From Oscillatoriales cyanobacterium CG2_30_44_21 (GTDB taxonomy: Bacteria; Cyanobacteriota; Cyanobacteriia; Pseudanabaenales; Pseudanabaenaceae), in the NCBI GenBank assembly GCA_001873375.1, contig MNZA01000162.1:5822-40281 (forward strand): a DNA stretch of 34,460 nt, written 5' to 3'. The position numbers were made by a program, and so were the translations under genes. Numbering within the stretch: position 1 is the stretch's first letter; the number at the start of each line of letters is the position of its first letter. The notes below the pieces were generated by a model. It made no database searches and was not told the DNA's origin. It worked only from the letters and a program-made list of their open reading frames with translations. Below are positions 25,355 to 33,057 of this stretch, one piece after another.

Positions 25355-27042
25355 ATATTCTGAAAAGCAGCGAAGGGTAGTGCGGCTGCGATCGCTTTCG
25401 GAACCGCTCCCGTTAGCGCATTAACCGCCATCCCCCAGAGTTTGGCAGGTTCCAGATCGGAGCCGATCATTTGCCAGATTCGCATCACTTCCTCTGTGTG
25501 CAAGCGATTGTCTTCAGTGAGCGCCAACAAAATACGGCGGCGGATATACTCACCATCCTTGGAACTCAGGAACTTCAGCCCCATACTTGCCGTTGGAATA
25601 ATGTCAAACTGACCGTCGGATTTGGCGATCGCCAACAAATTCTCCAGCCTTGTCCATTGGAACTTCTCATCTTTAAATAGAACTTCCAAAAGACGTGACC
25701 GCAAGCTATCGGACTCATCGGTAAGCAAACGCCTTGCCACATAAGGATAGGCAACCTGCACGATCCTAAATTCAGGATTAAGGCTCAGAGCCACACCTTC
25801 TTGAGTAATTACCGAACGAATAATTAGCGCAAACTTGGCAGGTAAGCAGAAAGGATAGTCATACATCACCTTAGAAAAGCGATCGGTCACCACCTTAAAG
25901 TTAAAGTCCTTTACCTTTTCCGACATAATGTCACCTAGCACTGACTCCAGCGCATTCACAATTGGCTTCATCTCAATGTCTGGTTGCAAAAATCCCAATC
26001 TCACATAGTCTTGACCAAGTTCGTCGTAGTCCTTGTTCAGCAAATGCACAACTGAATCAACCAACTGCTCTTTAGTTTGCAGATCTAGCTGATCCATCAT
26101 TCCAAAGTCGATGTATGCCATCTTGCCATCGTAGGTAGCAAAGAGATTGCCTGGGTGAGGATCAGCATGGAAGAAACCAAATTCTAACAATTGACGCAGT
26201 CCCGACATCACACCGATACGAACTAAGTTGTCTGTATTGAGTCCTGCGGACTTGATTTGCTCAATTTCATTTAGCTTAATGCCATTGATCCATTCTAAGG
26301 TCAATACCCGATGGCTGCTGACCTGCCGATGAATACAAGGGACTTTGACATTTGGATCATCCTTAAAGTAACCCGCAAAGCGCTCGGCGTTGGTCGCTTC
26401 ATGCTCATAATCGATCTCTTCAAATAGCTTCAGCCCGAACTCATCCACGATCGCCTCTAAGCTATTGCCAAGATTGAGAGGCAGAAGTGGACCTAGCCAT
26501 CCTGCAATCCAACGCAAAATAAATAGGTCGAGCGTCAAGGTGGGAACTAATCGAGGTCGCTGCACTTTAACCGCAACTTCTTCGCCAGTGTAAAGGGTTG
26601 CTTTGTAAACTTGACCGAGACTAGCCGCCGCGACAGGATCTTCGGAAATATTTTTGTAAACCAGACTAACGGGCTTACCTAGCTCTCTTTGAATAATTTC
26701 AAAGGCTTCCGAGTTGGAGAAAGGCGGTAGCTGATCTTGAAGTCTGGTTAACTCTTCCAAGAAATCGACGCGCACCAAGTCGGGGCGAGTCGAGAGAGCC
26801 TGACCAACCTTGATATAGGTAGGACCTAAAGATGTGATAATGCGGCGCAGCTTTTCGGCTAGTTTGGGTTGGCTTGATGTGTTGCCAGTCAAAACATCCC
26901 AGCCAAAAGCTAGTCCAAAACTCAAAGCAAAATAAATTATTTTAAAAATCCGACTAATCGCTAGCCAAGGGCGACGACCGTAATATTCGGCATTAGCTTT
27001 GGCATCGTAACGATTTAGCTGTTCAAGGGGATGTTGACTCAC
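25348..27042 (-). CDS. ABC1/AarF/UbiB family atypical kinase
   Basis: ABC1 kinases (UbiB/Coq8 relatives) are ATPase-like proteins linked to quinone and lipid metabolism. In cyanobacteria they likely affect plastoquinone or tocopherol handling. The protein has 564 residues. The family KxGQ motif is at 78-81 (YIKVGQALSTRPD), the alanine-rich loop at 138-146 (AAASLGQVY), the ATP-binding Lys at 159 (EVAVKVQRPRL), the catalytic HADPHPGN at 292-299 and the metal-binding IDFG at 311-314. The C-terminus after about 490 is membrane-associated (LWGMAVNALTGAVPKAIAAALPFAAF). The start is a GTG at 27042 (GTG AGT CAA). The gene end lies in the terminal repeat of the element at 25211. Confidence 0.92.
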   Translation of the reverse strand: MSQHPLEQLNRYDAKANAEYYGRRPWLAISRIFKIIYFALSFGLAFGWDVLTGNTSSQPKLAEKLRRIITSLGPTYIKVGQALSTRPDLVRVDFLEELTRLQDQLPPFSNSEAFEIIQRELGKPVSLVYKNISEDPVAAASLGQVYKATLYTGEEVAVKVQRPRLVPTLTLDLFILRWIAGWLGPLLPLNLGNSLEAIVDEFGLKLFEEIDYEHEATNAERFAGYFKDDPNVKVPCIHRQVSSHRVLTLEWINGIKLNEIEQIKSAGLNTDNLVRIGVMSGLRQLLEFGFFHADPHPGNLFATYDGKMAYIDFGMMDQLDLQTKEQLVDSVVHLLNKDYDELGQDYVRLGFLQPDIEMKPIVNALESVLGDIMSEKVKDFNFKVVTDRFSKVMYDYPFCLPAKFALIIRSVITQEGVALSLNPEFRIVQVAYPYVARRLLTDESDSLRSRLLEVLFKDEKFQWTRLENLLAIAKSDGQFDIIPTASMGLKFLSSKDGEYIRRRILLALTEDNRLHTEEVMRIWQMIGSDLEPAKLWGMAVNALTGAVPKAIAAALPFAAFQNIN

Positions 27043-27091
27043 GCTTATTAATTACCGTTTTCTATGTCCGTCTAATCTATTAGTATACAAA

Positions 27092-27106
27092 ACTACATAA
27101 TGTAGT
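27092..27106. promoter_or_regulatory. Small palindrome upstream of the ABC1 kinase gene
   Basis: ACTACATAATGTAGT is a perfect 7-bp palindrome around one base, 50 bases upstream of the GTG start. An operator is possible. No partner protein is suggested. Confidence 0.25.
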
Positions 27107-27157
27107 GGTTAGAAATTTTAAAGAGTTGTAAGTAGCTCAACATAATTAAAACCCAAG

Positions 27158-27205
27158 ACCAAACGTTGTTCCGCCCGCTACGCGGGCGGAACAACGTTTT
27201 TGGTT
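27158..27205. repeat. Hairpin, TAC loop, CCGCCCGC core
   Basis: A perfect 18-bp inner stem (27161-27178 and 27182-27199) surrounds TAC, with further pairing after a two-base bulge. The core GTTGTTCCGCCCGC is shared with 21156. TTATGCCTA follows at about 27204, an inverted version of the flank motif seen before the 21156 hairpin. Confidence 0.88.
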
Positions 27206-27335
27206 ATGCCTAGCTGCTTAATAATACTTTGCCATAAAGCGTGGCTCTGACGCGCTTTCAAATATACAGCCGTAGTAACCCAAGAGGCTAGTGGGTTTTA
27301 GGTTCTAACAAAACTGACTTTTCCAGAAATTATAC

Positions 27336-27371
27336 CAATTCACAAAAGTGTAGTCACACTTTTGTGAATTG
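27336..27371. repeat. CAATTCACAAAAGTGT hairpin, AGTC loop
   Basis: A perfect 16-bp stem surrounds AGTC. The copy at 29646-29681 has identical arms but loop GACT, the reverse complement, while the flanks on both sides are in the same orientation. It lacks the GC core, so it is a second repeat type. Confidence 0.9.
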
Positions 27372-27377
27372 AAAACT

Positions 27378-27429
27378 AAACCCAGTATGGGTTTTAAAAC
27401 AAAGAAATGGCATAGCCATCTCTTTGTTT
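27378..27429. repeat. Two more inverted repeats in the array
   Basis: AAACCCA-GTA-TGGGTTT (27378-27394) is followed by a 15-bp stem around ATA (27397-27429, AAACAAAGAAATGGC) with one A-C mismatch (27406/27420). The same order recurs at 29688-29739. Confidence 0.8.
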
Positions 27430-27432
27430 GGT

Positions 27433-27462
27433 ATTAGAGGCGCTTCGCACCGCACCTCTAAT
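27433..27462. repeat. Decayed hairpin with damaged core
   Basis: The outer arms ATTAGAGG and CCTCTAAT pair. The centre, CGCTTCGCACCGCA, has lost perfect symmetry. It lies 22 bases past the stop of the kinase gene. Confidence 0.55.
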
Positions 27463-27484
27463 TTCTAAGTGGGAACGGAGTAGC

Positions 27485-29575
27485 TTATTTTCTTTCAGGC
27501 ACGCGCCAGACTTTTACCTTGCCATCCAGACTGCCACTAATTAAAAATTTGCCATCTTTGCTGAAGTCTACAGAAGATACTCCATTCTCATGGGCTGACA
27601 AAACTTGTAATAGGCTCTTAGCATTGACATCCCAGACTCGAATAGTCTTGTCAGTACTGCCACTTGCCAGCAAGGAATTATCTTCGCTGAAGGCGACTGT
27701 GTGAACTTGGTTGGTATGTCCTGTCAAGACTTCCACAAACTGCCCTGTTTCTCCATTCCAGAGCCGTACTGTGCTGTCTTCCATCGCCGCTGCGATCAGT
27801 TTGCCATCCTTGGTATAAACAATGGAACGAACGGGAGTACCTTTCTCTACTATGGTTTTAATGGGCTTACCTGTTTCCACATTCCATAGGCGAATAGCTC
27901 CATTTTTAGCTGCACTAACCAAGGTCTTCCCGTCAGGCGTAAAGGAGGCATCATAAACATAGGACTTTTCTTGAAATGTTCTAATCTGTTTTCCAGTTTT
28001 GACATCCCAGATTCTAATCGTGCGATCGCCACTGCAACTGACGACGGTTTGACCATCGGGGCTAAATATACTTGTGTAGATACGTTCCTGCTGCCCGCTT
28101 AAATTATGAATAATTTTGCCTGAAGCGACATCCCAAATGATCACTTCACCGTTATCACTGCCACTGACTAGCTTGGTTCCATCGGGACTGAAATAGATGT
28201 CATAAACTCGACCTTTATGTCCTTGGAGAACTCTTGGGCTAGTGGTAGCCTCAAAGTCCCATAACTCGATACTTCTATTGGAGCTAGCCGCCGCCAATAG
28301 CTTACTATCAGGGCTGATCGCAATTCCGTAGATAATGTCATTACTTTCAGAATTACTAACTAAATCTCTAACAAAGCTAATGTCAAAGCTGGAGGTTGGC
28401 GCGGGAGTGAGATTAAGTTCGGAAGAATTTTCTTGACGAGGGGATTTAGGAGTAGGACTGGAAAATAAAAATACTGAAGTGACCGCGATCGCGGCAATTG
28501 TAACCACACCTAAGCCCAAGTGCCAAGGCTGAAGGTATTGCTTCAAAAATGACTGAGTGGGTTGAGGCGCTTGAGCATTGGTGCTTTCGTCTTTACTTTT
28601 CGCGCTGATAGGAATATTAGGAATTTCTTCAAGGAGCGAAGTGAGGCTGCGTTCCTGTGGGTTTACAAAATTATCTGAGTTCGCGCCACTATTAATTAAA
28701 GTTGGCAAACTATGGTTGACGTCGGAAGTGGGATAGCGATCGCAAAATTCTCTGATGGCAGTACTGGCGGCGATCGCCGTTCCATAACGTTGCCGAAAGT
28801 CGAACTTGACCATCTGCGACAAGATATCAGCAAACTCTGGATAAACCTTTGGGGCGTGCTGCCGCCACAGTATTTCCAGATTGTCGTCCTTACCCAAGTG
28901 ACTCGGGTTAATTCCTGTAAGCGCCTGAATGCCAATCATGCCGATCGCATAGATATCGCTGGCAAATTTAGGTTCGCCATGTGCCTGCTCGCTAGGCATA
29001 TAGCCAGGAGTGCCAATGCCGACCGTATAGTTGGAGGCGATCGGTTGATCGATGACGATCGTGCTAGAAGTGGCGATTTCTTTGACCACGCCAAAATCAA
29101 TTAAAAACAGTTGTCCATCGCGCCGCCGAATAATATTTTCAGGCTTAATATCCCGATGGATGACATTGTTTTGATGCACAAAATCCAGCACCAGCAGCAG
29201 GCTTTGCAACAGGCTCGCCACGGTGAACTGTTCCCATATTTTTCCCCGCAGCAGTTCGTGACCCAGATCTTTACCATCTATAAATTCTTGAACTAAATAA
29301 AATTCTGATAATTCTTCAAAGTGGGCAAATAACTGAGGGATTTGCGGATGGGTACCCAAACGGTATAAAACCTGAGCTTCCGTTTCAAATAATCGCCGCG
29401 AGATCTGCAAAACACTGGCTTCTTGGATGCGCGGACTTAGTCTTTTGATCACCCGTTTGGGGCGATCGGGCAAATGCAAATCTTGGGAAAGATAGGTTTC
29501 GCCAAAGCCACCTCCTCCCAATCGGTCGATGACTTGATAATGACCACCGATTATTTGCCCTGTTGTCAGACTCAT
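27485..29575 (-). CDS. Serine/threonine protein kinase with C-terminal WD40 repeats
   Basis: This membrane-anchored Hanks-type kinase probably phosphorylates Ser/Thr on unknown targets. From the chosen start it has 696 residues. The kinase domain at about 12-280 has the Gly loop LGGGGFGETY (19-28), Lys44 in VIKR, HRDIKPEN (140-147), DFG (160-162) and GTPGYMPSEQ. A Pro/Ser-rich linker and one transmembrane segment (352-372, LGLGVVTIAAIAVTSVFLF) follow. Seven WD40 repeats fill 405-696, each ending in WD or WN (e.g. GDRTIRIWDVKTG), which makes one full propeller outside the membrane. I chose the ATG at 29575 because GGTGG lies 6 bases upstream; a GTG at 29584 is in frame. This architecture is common in cyanobacteria. 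Confidence 0.93.
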   Translation of the reverse strand: MSLTTGQIIGGHYQVIDRLGGGGFGETYLSQDLHLPDRPKRVIKRLSPRIQEASVLQISRRLFETEAQVLYRLGTHPQIPQLFAHFEELSEFYLVQEFIDGKDLGHELLRGKIWEQFTVASLLQSLLLVLDFVHQNNVIHRDIKPENIIRRRDGQLFLIDFGVVKEIATSSTIVIDQPIASNYTVGIGTPGYMPSEQAHGEPKFASDIYAIGMIGIQALTGINPSHLGKDDNLEILWRQHAPKVYPEFADILSQMVKFDFRQRYGTAIAASTAIREFCDRYPTSDVNHSLPTLINSGANSDNFVNPQERSLTSLLEEIPNIPISAKSKDESTNAQAPQPTQSFLKQYLQPWHLGLGVVTIAAIAVTSVFLFSSPTPKSPRQENSSELNLTPAPTSSFDISFVRDLVSNSESNDIIYGIAISPDSKLLAAASSNRSIELWDFEATTSPRVLQGHKGRVYDIYFSPDGTKLVSGSDNGEVIIWDVASGKIIHNLSGQQERIYTSIFSPDGQTVVSCSGDRTIRIWDVKTGKQIRTFQEKSYVYDASFTPDGKTLVSAAKNGAIRLWNVETGKPIKTIVEKGTPVRSIVYTKDGKLIAAAMEDSTVRLWNGETGQFVEVLTGHTNQVHTVAFSEDNSLLASGSTDKTIRVWDVNAKSLLQVLSAHENGVSSVDFSKDGKFLISGSLDGKVKVWRVPERK

Positions 29576-29645
29576 AAGTTCCACCTAAGTTGCCATCCAT
29601 AAATTAACACTTACTCCTTTCCCACTCAAGGAACCGCTTTTATAC

Positions 29646-29681
29646 CAATTCACAAAAGTGTGACTACACTTTTGTGAATTG
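29646..29681. repeat. CAATTCACAAAAGTGT hairpin, GACT loop
   Basis: A perfect 16-bp stem, second copy of the repeat at 27336 with the central loop inverted. The flanks (TATACC before, AAAACCAAACCCAGTA after) match those of the first copy. Confidence 0.9.
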
Positions 29682-29706
29682 AAAACCAAACCCAGTAAGG
29701 GTTTTT

Positions 29707-29739
29707 AAATAAATAAATGGCGTAGCCATTTATTTATTT
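29707..29739. repeat. Hairpin, GTA loop
   Basis: A perfect 15-bp stem, AAATAAATAAATGGC, surrounds GTA. The preceding AAACCCAGTAAGGGTTT has one mismatch relative to the copy at 27378. Confidence 0.88.
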
Positions 29740-29740
29740 G

Positions 29741-29777
29741 CTATTAGATGGTGCGGCGAAGCCGCACCATCTAATAG
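29741..29777. repeat. Hairpin, GAA loop
   Basis: A perfect 17-bp stem, CTATTAGATGGTGCGGC, surrounds GAA, directly after the previous hairpin. Confidence 0.9.
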
Positions 29778-29779
29778 CA

Positions 29780-29804
29780 AGTGGCGGCGTTTTGCGCCGC
29801 CACT
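29780..29804. repeat. Hairpin with GTGGCGGCG arm
   Basis: AGTGGCGGCG (29780-29789) pairs with CGCCGCCACT (29795-29804) around TTTTG, and a T-G pair would leave a TTT loop. Confidence 0.8.
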
Positions 29805-29818
29805 CGCTTTTTGGGCTT

Positions 29819-29869
29819 CAGAGATACTTTTGAAAGCATTGCGAAGCAACGCTTTCAAAAGTATCTCTG
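29819..29869. repeat. Long hairpin, GAA loop
   Basis: 24-base arms (29819-29842 and 29846-29869) surround GAA with a single A-C mismatch (29838/29850). The core is GCATTGC-GAA-GCAACGC. The right flank, TCTCTGGATTTTCAGCCAGCGCC, is related to those after 16957 and 23267. Confidence 0.9.
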
Positions 29870-30002
29870 GATTTTCAGCCAGCGCCAAGCCTCATATATA
29901 ACTTATGTATAACTTTGTATTGCTGCTTACCAACATACCAATACGACTTTTAATGCATAATGATCTGTAATTGAGTAAATTAAGGCTCAAGCAAGTTATA
30001 TT

Positions 30003-30031
30003 TTGTCAGGTTTACATTTGCTTGGTATAGT
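30003..30031 (+). promoter_or_regulatory. Predicted sigma70-type promoter of clpP-clpX
   Basis: TTGTCA (30003-30008) and TATAGT (30026-30031) each match the consensus at five of six bases, with a 17-base spacer. Transcription would start near 30038, only about 5 bases before the ATG at 30043 and 23 bases before the ATG at 30061. Confidence 0.6.
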
Positions 30032-30042
30032 GCATCAAAATT

Positions 30043-30741
30043 ATGGTGAATTCAAAACGAATGTTTTCTTTATCTAGTCAACTAAATTTAGATCGACTGG
30101 CGATCACCTCAACTCATCGACAATCCCTACACAATCAAGTTGTGCCGATGGTGGTCGAACAGTCAGGTAAAGGGGAGAGAGCATTTGATATTTTCTCTCG
30201 TTTATTGCGCGAACGGATTGTCTTTTTAGGTTCGCAAGTAGACGACACCAGCGCTAACCTGATTATGTCCCAGCTCTTATTTTTAGAAGCAGAAGATCCT
30301 GAAAAAGACATTTATCTATATATAAACTCCCCAGGCGGTTCGGTGTATTCAGGAATGGCGATTTTAGACACGATGAATCATGTTCGCCCCGATGTCTGCA
30401 CCATTTGTATGGGGCTAGCCGCCAGCATGGGAGCCTTTTTACTTGCGGCAGGCGCTAAGGGTAAGCGGATGTCTCTGCCCAATGCCAGAATTATGATCCA
30501 CCAACCTTTGGGCGGCGCTCAGGGACAAGCTGTCGATATCGAAATTCAAGCGCGAGAAATTTTGTATATCAAGCGATCGCTTAATGAAATGTTAGCTGCC
30601 AATACAGGCAAGCCTCTCGAACAGATCGAGCAAGATACAGAACGAGATTTCTTCATGTCTCCCGCCGAAGCTCAACAATATGGTTTAATCGATTGCGTTT
30701 TAAGCAATTCTGATAGCCTTCGTTCCCCTGCTCTCGCCTAA
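30043..30741 (+). CDS. clpP: ATP-dependent Clp protease proteolytic subunit
   Basis: ClpP is the serine protease chamber that degrades proteins unfolded by ClpX or ClpC. This copy has 232 residues from the ATG at 30043, a rather long N-terminal region (about 35 residues) before [36 protein letters not shown]. The catalytic triad is Ser128 ([10 protein letters not shown]), His153 (MIHQPLGG) and Asp202 (DTERDFFMS). Given the promoter at 30003, translation may start at the second ATG, 30061. It is followed after 19 bases by clpX, which fits the clpP2-clpX arrangement of cyanobacteria. Confidence 0.95.
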   Translation: MVNSKRMFSLSSQLNLDRLAITSTHRQSLHNQVVPMVVEQSGKGERAFDIFSRLLRERIVFLGSQVDDTSANLIMSQLLFLEAEDPEKDIYLYINSPGGSVYSGMAILDTMNHVRPDVCTICMGLAASMGAFLLAAGAKGKRMSLPNARIMIHQPLGGAQGQAVDIEIQAREILYIKRSLNEMLAANTGKPLEQIEQDTERDFFMSPAEAQQYGLIDCVLSNSDSLRSPALA

Positions 30742-30760
30742 CCACAACTTGAGATAGCTT

Positions 30761-32095
30761 ATGCCCAGTAAATATGACTCTCATCTGAAATGTTCCTTCT
30801 GTGGCAAATCGCAGGAACAGGTTCGCAAGCTAATTGCGGGACCAGGGGTATACATTTGTGATGAGTGTGTTGACTTGTGTAATGAAATCCTTGATGAAGA
30901 GCTTTTTAGTAGCCCTCCACCCCAAGCGTCTCAGCGTAAAGATCCTAACGAAAAGCGGAAAACTAAAACTGCGGCGAATCTAAACCTAAATCAGATTCCC
31001 AAGCCCCGTGACATCAAGCGCTACCTTGATGAAAATGTAGTTGGTCAAGACGAAGCCAAAAAAGTCTTGTCAGTCGCTGTCTACAATCATTACAAGCGCC
31101 TCAGCTTCATTGAATCGGCGGCGAAAGGTCAAACTGAAGACGGGATTGAGTTACAAAAGTCCAACATTTTACTGATTGGTCCCACAGGTTGTGGCAAGAC
31201 GCTCCTAGCGCAAACCCTAGCCGAGATGTTAGATGTTCCCTTTGCAGTTGCCGATGCCACGACCCTAACGGAAGCAGGCTATGTGGGCGAAGATGTGGAA
31301 AACATTTTGTTAAGGCTGTTACAGGTTGCCGATCTGGATGTTGAGGAGGCGCAGCGCGGCATTATCTACATTGATGAAATTGATAAAATTGCCCGCAAGA
31401 GTGAAAACACCTCAATTACCCGCGATGTGTCAGGGGAAGGTGTGCAGCAAGCATTATTAAAAATGCTTGAAGGCACAATCGCCAATGTCCCGCCCCAAGG
31501 CGGACGCAAACATCCTTATCAAGACTGCATCCAAATCGATACTAAAAATATTTTGTTCATCTGCGGCGGCGCTTTTGGTGGTCTAGAAAAGTCGATCGAG
31601 CAACGCATCGGCAAAAAGTCGATGGGTTTTGTGCAGCAGGGCGAAGCTATGCCCCGTGAAAAGCGGACTTCTGAGATTCTTAAAAATGTTCAGCCTGATG
31701 ATCTCGTTAAGTTTGGGATGATTCCTGAGTTTATTGGGCGCGTGCCTGTAAGTGCGGTACTTGATCCTCTGGATGAAAAAGCATTGATGGCGATTTTGAC
31801 TGAGCCGCGTAGTGCCTTGATCAAGCAGTATCAAAAGCTTCTAAAGATGGACAATGTGCAGCTTGAGTTTCAAATGGATGCAGTTCAGGCGATCGCCAAG
31901 GAAGCTTACCGCCGTAAAACAGGGGCAAGAGCATTGCGCGGTATTGTCGAGCAGTTGATGCTAGACATGATGTACGAGTTGCCTTCTCGCAAAGATGTCA
32001 CCAAATGTCTGATTACTCGCGACATGGTGGAGAAGCTCTCCACAGCCGAAATTTTGAGACATCCTACATCCATACCCAAACCAGAATCTGCATAA
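30761..32095 (+). CDS. clpX: ATP-dependent Clp protease ATP-binding subunit ClpX
   Basis: ClpX is the hexameric AAA+ unfoldase that feeds substrates to ClpP. The 444 residues begin with a zinc-binding domain (Cys11, Cys14, Cys33 and Cys36 in [10 protein letters not shown] and [10 protein letters not shown]). An acidic linker follows, then the AAA+ core with Walker A GPTGCGKT (140-147), Walker [16 protein letters not shown], the sensor region [20 protein letters not shown] and the C-terminal part [24 protein letters not shown]. The 18-residue tail ends in [12 protein letters not shown]. The gene is linked to clpP and followed 2 bases later by a hairpin. Confidence 0.98.
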   Translation: MPSKYDSHLKCSFCGKSQEQVRKLIAGPGVYICDECVDLCNEILDEELFSSPPPQASQRKDPNEKRKTKTAANLNLNQIPKPRDIKRYLDENVVGQDEAKKVLSVAVYNHYKRLSFIESAAKGQTEDGIELQKSNILLIGPTGCGKTLLAQTLAEMLDVPFAVADATTLTEAGYVGEDVENILLRLLQVADLDVEEAQRGIIYIDEIDKIARKSENTSITRDVSGEGVQQALLKMLEGTIANVPPQGGRKHPYQDCIQIDTKNILFICGGAFGGLEKSIEQRIGKKSMGFVQQGEAMPREKRTSEILKNVQPDDLVKFGMIPEFIGRVPVSAVLDPLDEKALMAILTEPRSALIKQYQKLLKMDNVQLEFQMDAVQAIAKEAYRRKTGARALRGIVEQLMLDMMYELPSRKDVTKCLITRDMVEKLSTAEILRHPTSIPKPESA

Positions 32096-32097
32096 AA

Positions 32098-32130
32098 AAA
32101 GTAGAAAATGGCGTAGCCATTTTCTACTTT
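32098..32130. repeat. Hairpin after clpX, GTA loop
   Basis: A perfect 15-bp stem, AAAGTAGAAAATGGC, surrounds GTA, starting 2 bases past the clpX stop. Confidence 0.9.
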
Positions 32131-32137
32131 CACAAAT

Positions 32138-32166
32138 AAAAAAGCGGTGCTTAGCACCGCTTTTTT
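32138..32166. terminator. Bidirectional terminator between clpX and the MBL-fold gene
   Basis: A perfect 13-bp stem around TTA has inner GCGGTGC-TTA-GCACCGC and A/T runs on either side, so both strands give a GC stem with a T-run. The stop codon of the minus-strand gene (32166-32168) lies at the edge of the right arm. Confidence 0.88.
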
Positions 32167-32948
32167 TATACTTTTAAAACTCTGACAACGGTACTTTGAG
32201 GAAGGCTATCGGCTCTCAACTCCAAAATATTTCCGCCCATTTTTTGAACAGTATCCTTAGGCATCAGATCTAAAAATTGATCAACTTCTGTCAACTTACA
32301 GGACGCTGCTGCCTTATCAGTCAAATAAGCGACAGGAATAACAATGCGTGGATTTAACTCCTGCACGATCGCCCTCGCTTCAGCAGATGAATAAACCTTA
32401 GCCAGCATCGGATCATTCGAGTCAACATTACCGCCAATCGGCAAAATCAGCACATCGGGACGACCCATGAGAATACGCTGTGAAGGTGTAATTGGTGCCG
32501 CCGCACCGCCCAAATGTAAGATAAAAATCCCCGCCTGTTTCCATTTCCAAGCCACATTGCGCCCAAATCGACGACCACCAAGGCGATCGTGATCCATCGA
32601 AATACCTTGCAGATTAATTCCCTTTAAGTTATATGACCCTGGCTCAGACAAAACTCGCCTGTCCTTAGGTAAACCGTCCAAATACCCCTCATCAAGTAAC
32701 CGAGAGCTAATCAATATATAGTCGGAAGCGGCTTTTGGGGAAGGTAACTTAGCCGTACAACCCACAGGACGAAAAGGATGTGTCAGAAATCTTACTCCCT
32801 CGCCTGAAGCCATAAATGACATATGCCCTAGCCATTGCAGCTTCAATGTTGACTTGGTTTGAGAATTGGCAGCATCAGCGACAATCCCTGCTGTAAATGC
32901 CGATATCAGTCCACCTTGGGCGAGTCTAAGTATTTGTCTGCGACGCAT
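32166..32948 (-). CDS. Exported metallo-beta-lactamase-fold protein lacking the usual metal ligands
   Basis: This 260-residue protein starts with a twin-arginine-type signal (MRRRQILRLAQGGLISAFTAGIVADAANSQ), so Tat export is likely. The rest follows the UlaG-like MBL fold: LQWLGHMSF, THPFRP, GISMDHDRLGG, IFILHLGG and DVLILPIGGN. Where the fold normally has the HxHxDH zinc motif, residues 78-94 read ILISSRLLDEGYLDGLP with no His. The His near LHLGG is kept. A standard two-zinc hydrolase is therefore unlikely, and the protein may bind rather than cleave. The start is the ATG at 32948. It is convergent with clpX across two hairpins. The family has many unstudied cyanobacterial members. Confidence 0.8.
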   Translation of the reverse strand: MRRRQILRLAQGGLISAFTAGIVADAANSQTKSTLKLQWLGHMSFMASGEGVRFLTHPFRPVGCTAKLPSPKAASDYILISSRLLDEGYLDGLPKDRRVLSEPGSYNLKGINLQGISMDHDRLGGRRFGRNVAWKWKQAGIFILHLGGAAAPITPSQRILMGRPDVLILPIGGNVDSNDPMLAKVYSSAEARAIVQELNPRIVIPVAYLTDKAAASCKLTEVDQFLDLMPKDTVQKMGGNILELRADSLPQSTVVRVLKV

Positions 32949-32998
32949 ATTGTTGAGTTGATACTAATTTGGTAAATATAGCGTTTCCTAGTTTAGGA

Positions 32999-33054
32999 CT
33001 GCGCCGTAAAATAAGGAACCAATTTTTGATAGTGCGGCTACGCCGCGCTATCAA
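32999..33054. repeat. Hairpin, TAC loop, with flank shared with 7007
   Basis: A 13-bp stem (33026-33038 and 33042-33054) around TAC has one T-G wobble (33033/33047). The preceding sequence from 32999 (CTGCGCCGTAAAATAAGGAA...) is about 80 percent identical to 7007-7046. The arms there extend to 23 bp while here they stop at 13. Confidence 0.85.
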
Positions 33055-33057
33055 ACC

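Larger units (their letters stand above)
27043..27484. other. 442-base intergenic region filled with hairpins
   Basis: From the left it holds the upstream region of the ABC1 gene with a small palindrome (27092-27106), a hairpin (27158-27205), about 130 bases with only degenerate GC motifs, and a run of four inverted repeats (27336-27462) before the kinase gene end. No gene is seen. Confidence 0.6.
29576..30042. other. 467-base intergenic region between the kinase and clpP
   Basis: A tandem series of hairpins fills 29646-29869. The rest to 30042 carries the clpP promoter. No gene is seen. Confidence 0.65.

Noticed and set aside
27336-29869. A CRISPR-like array
   Set aside because: The repeats are palindromes of different sequence without regular spacers, and no cas gene is present.
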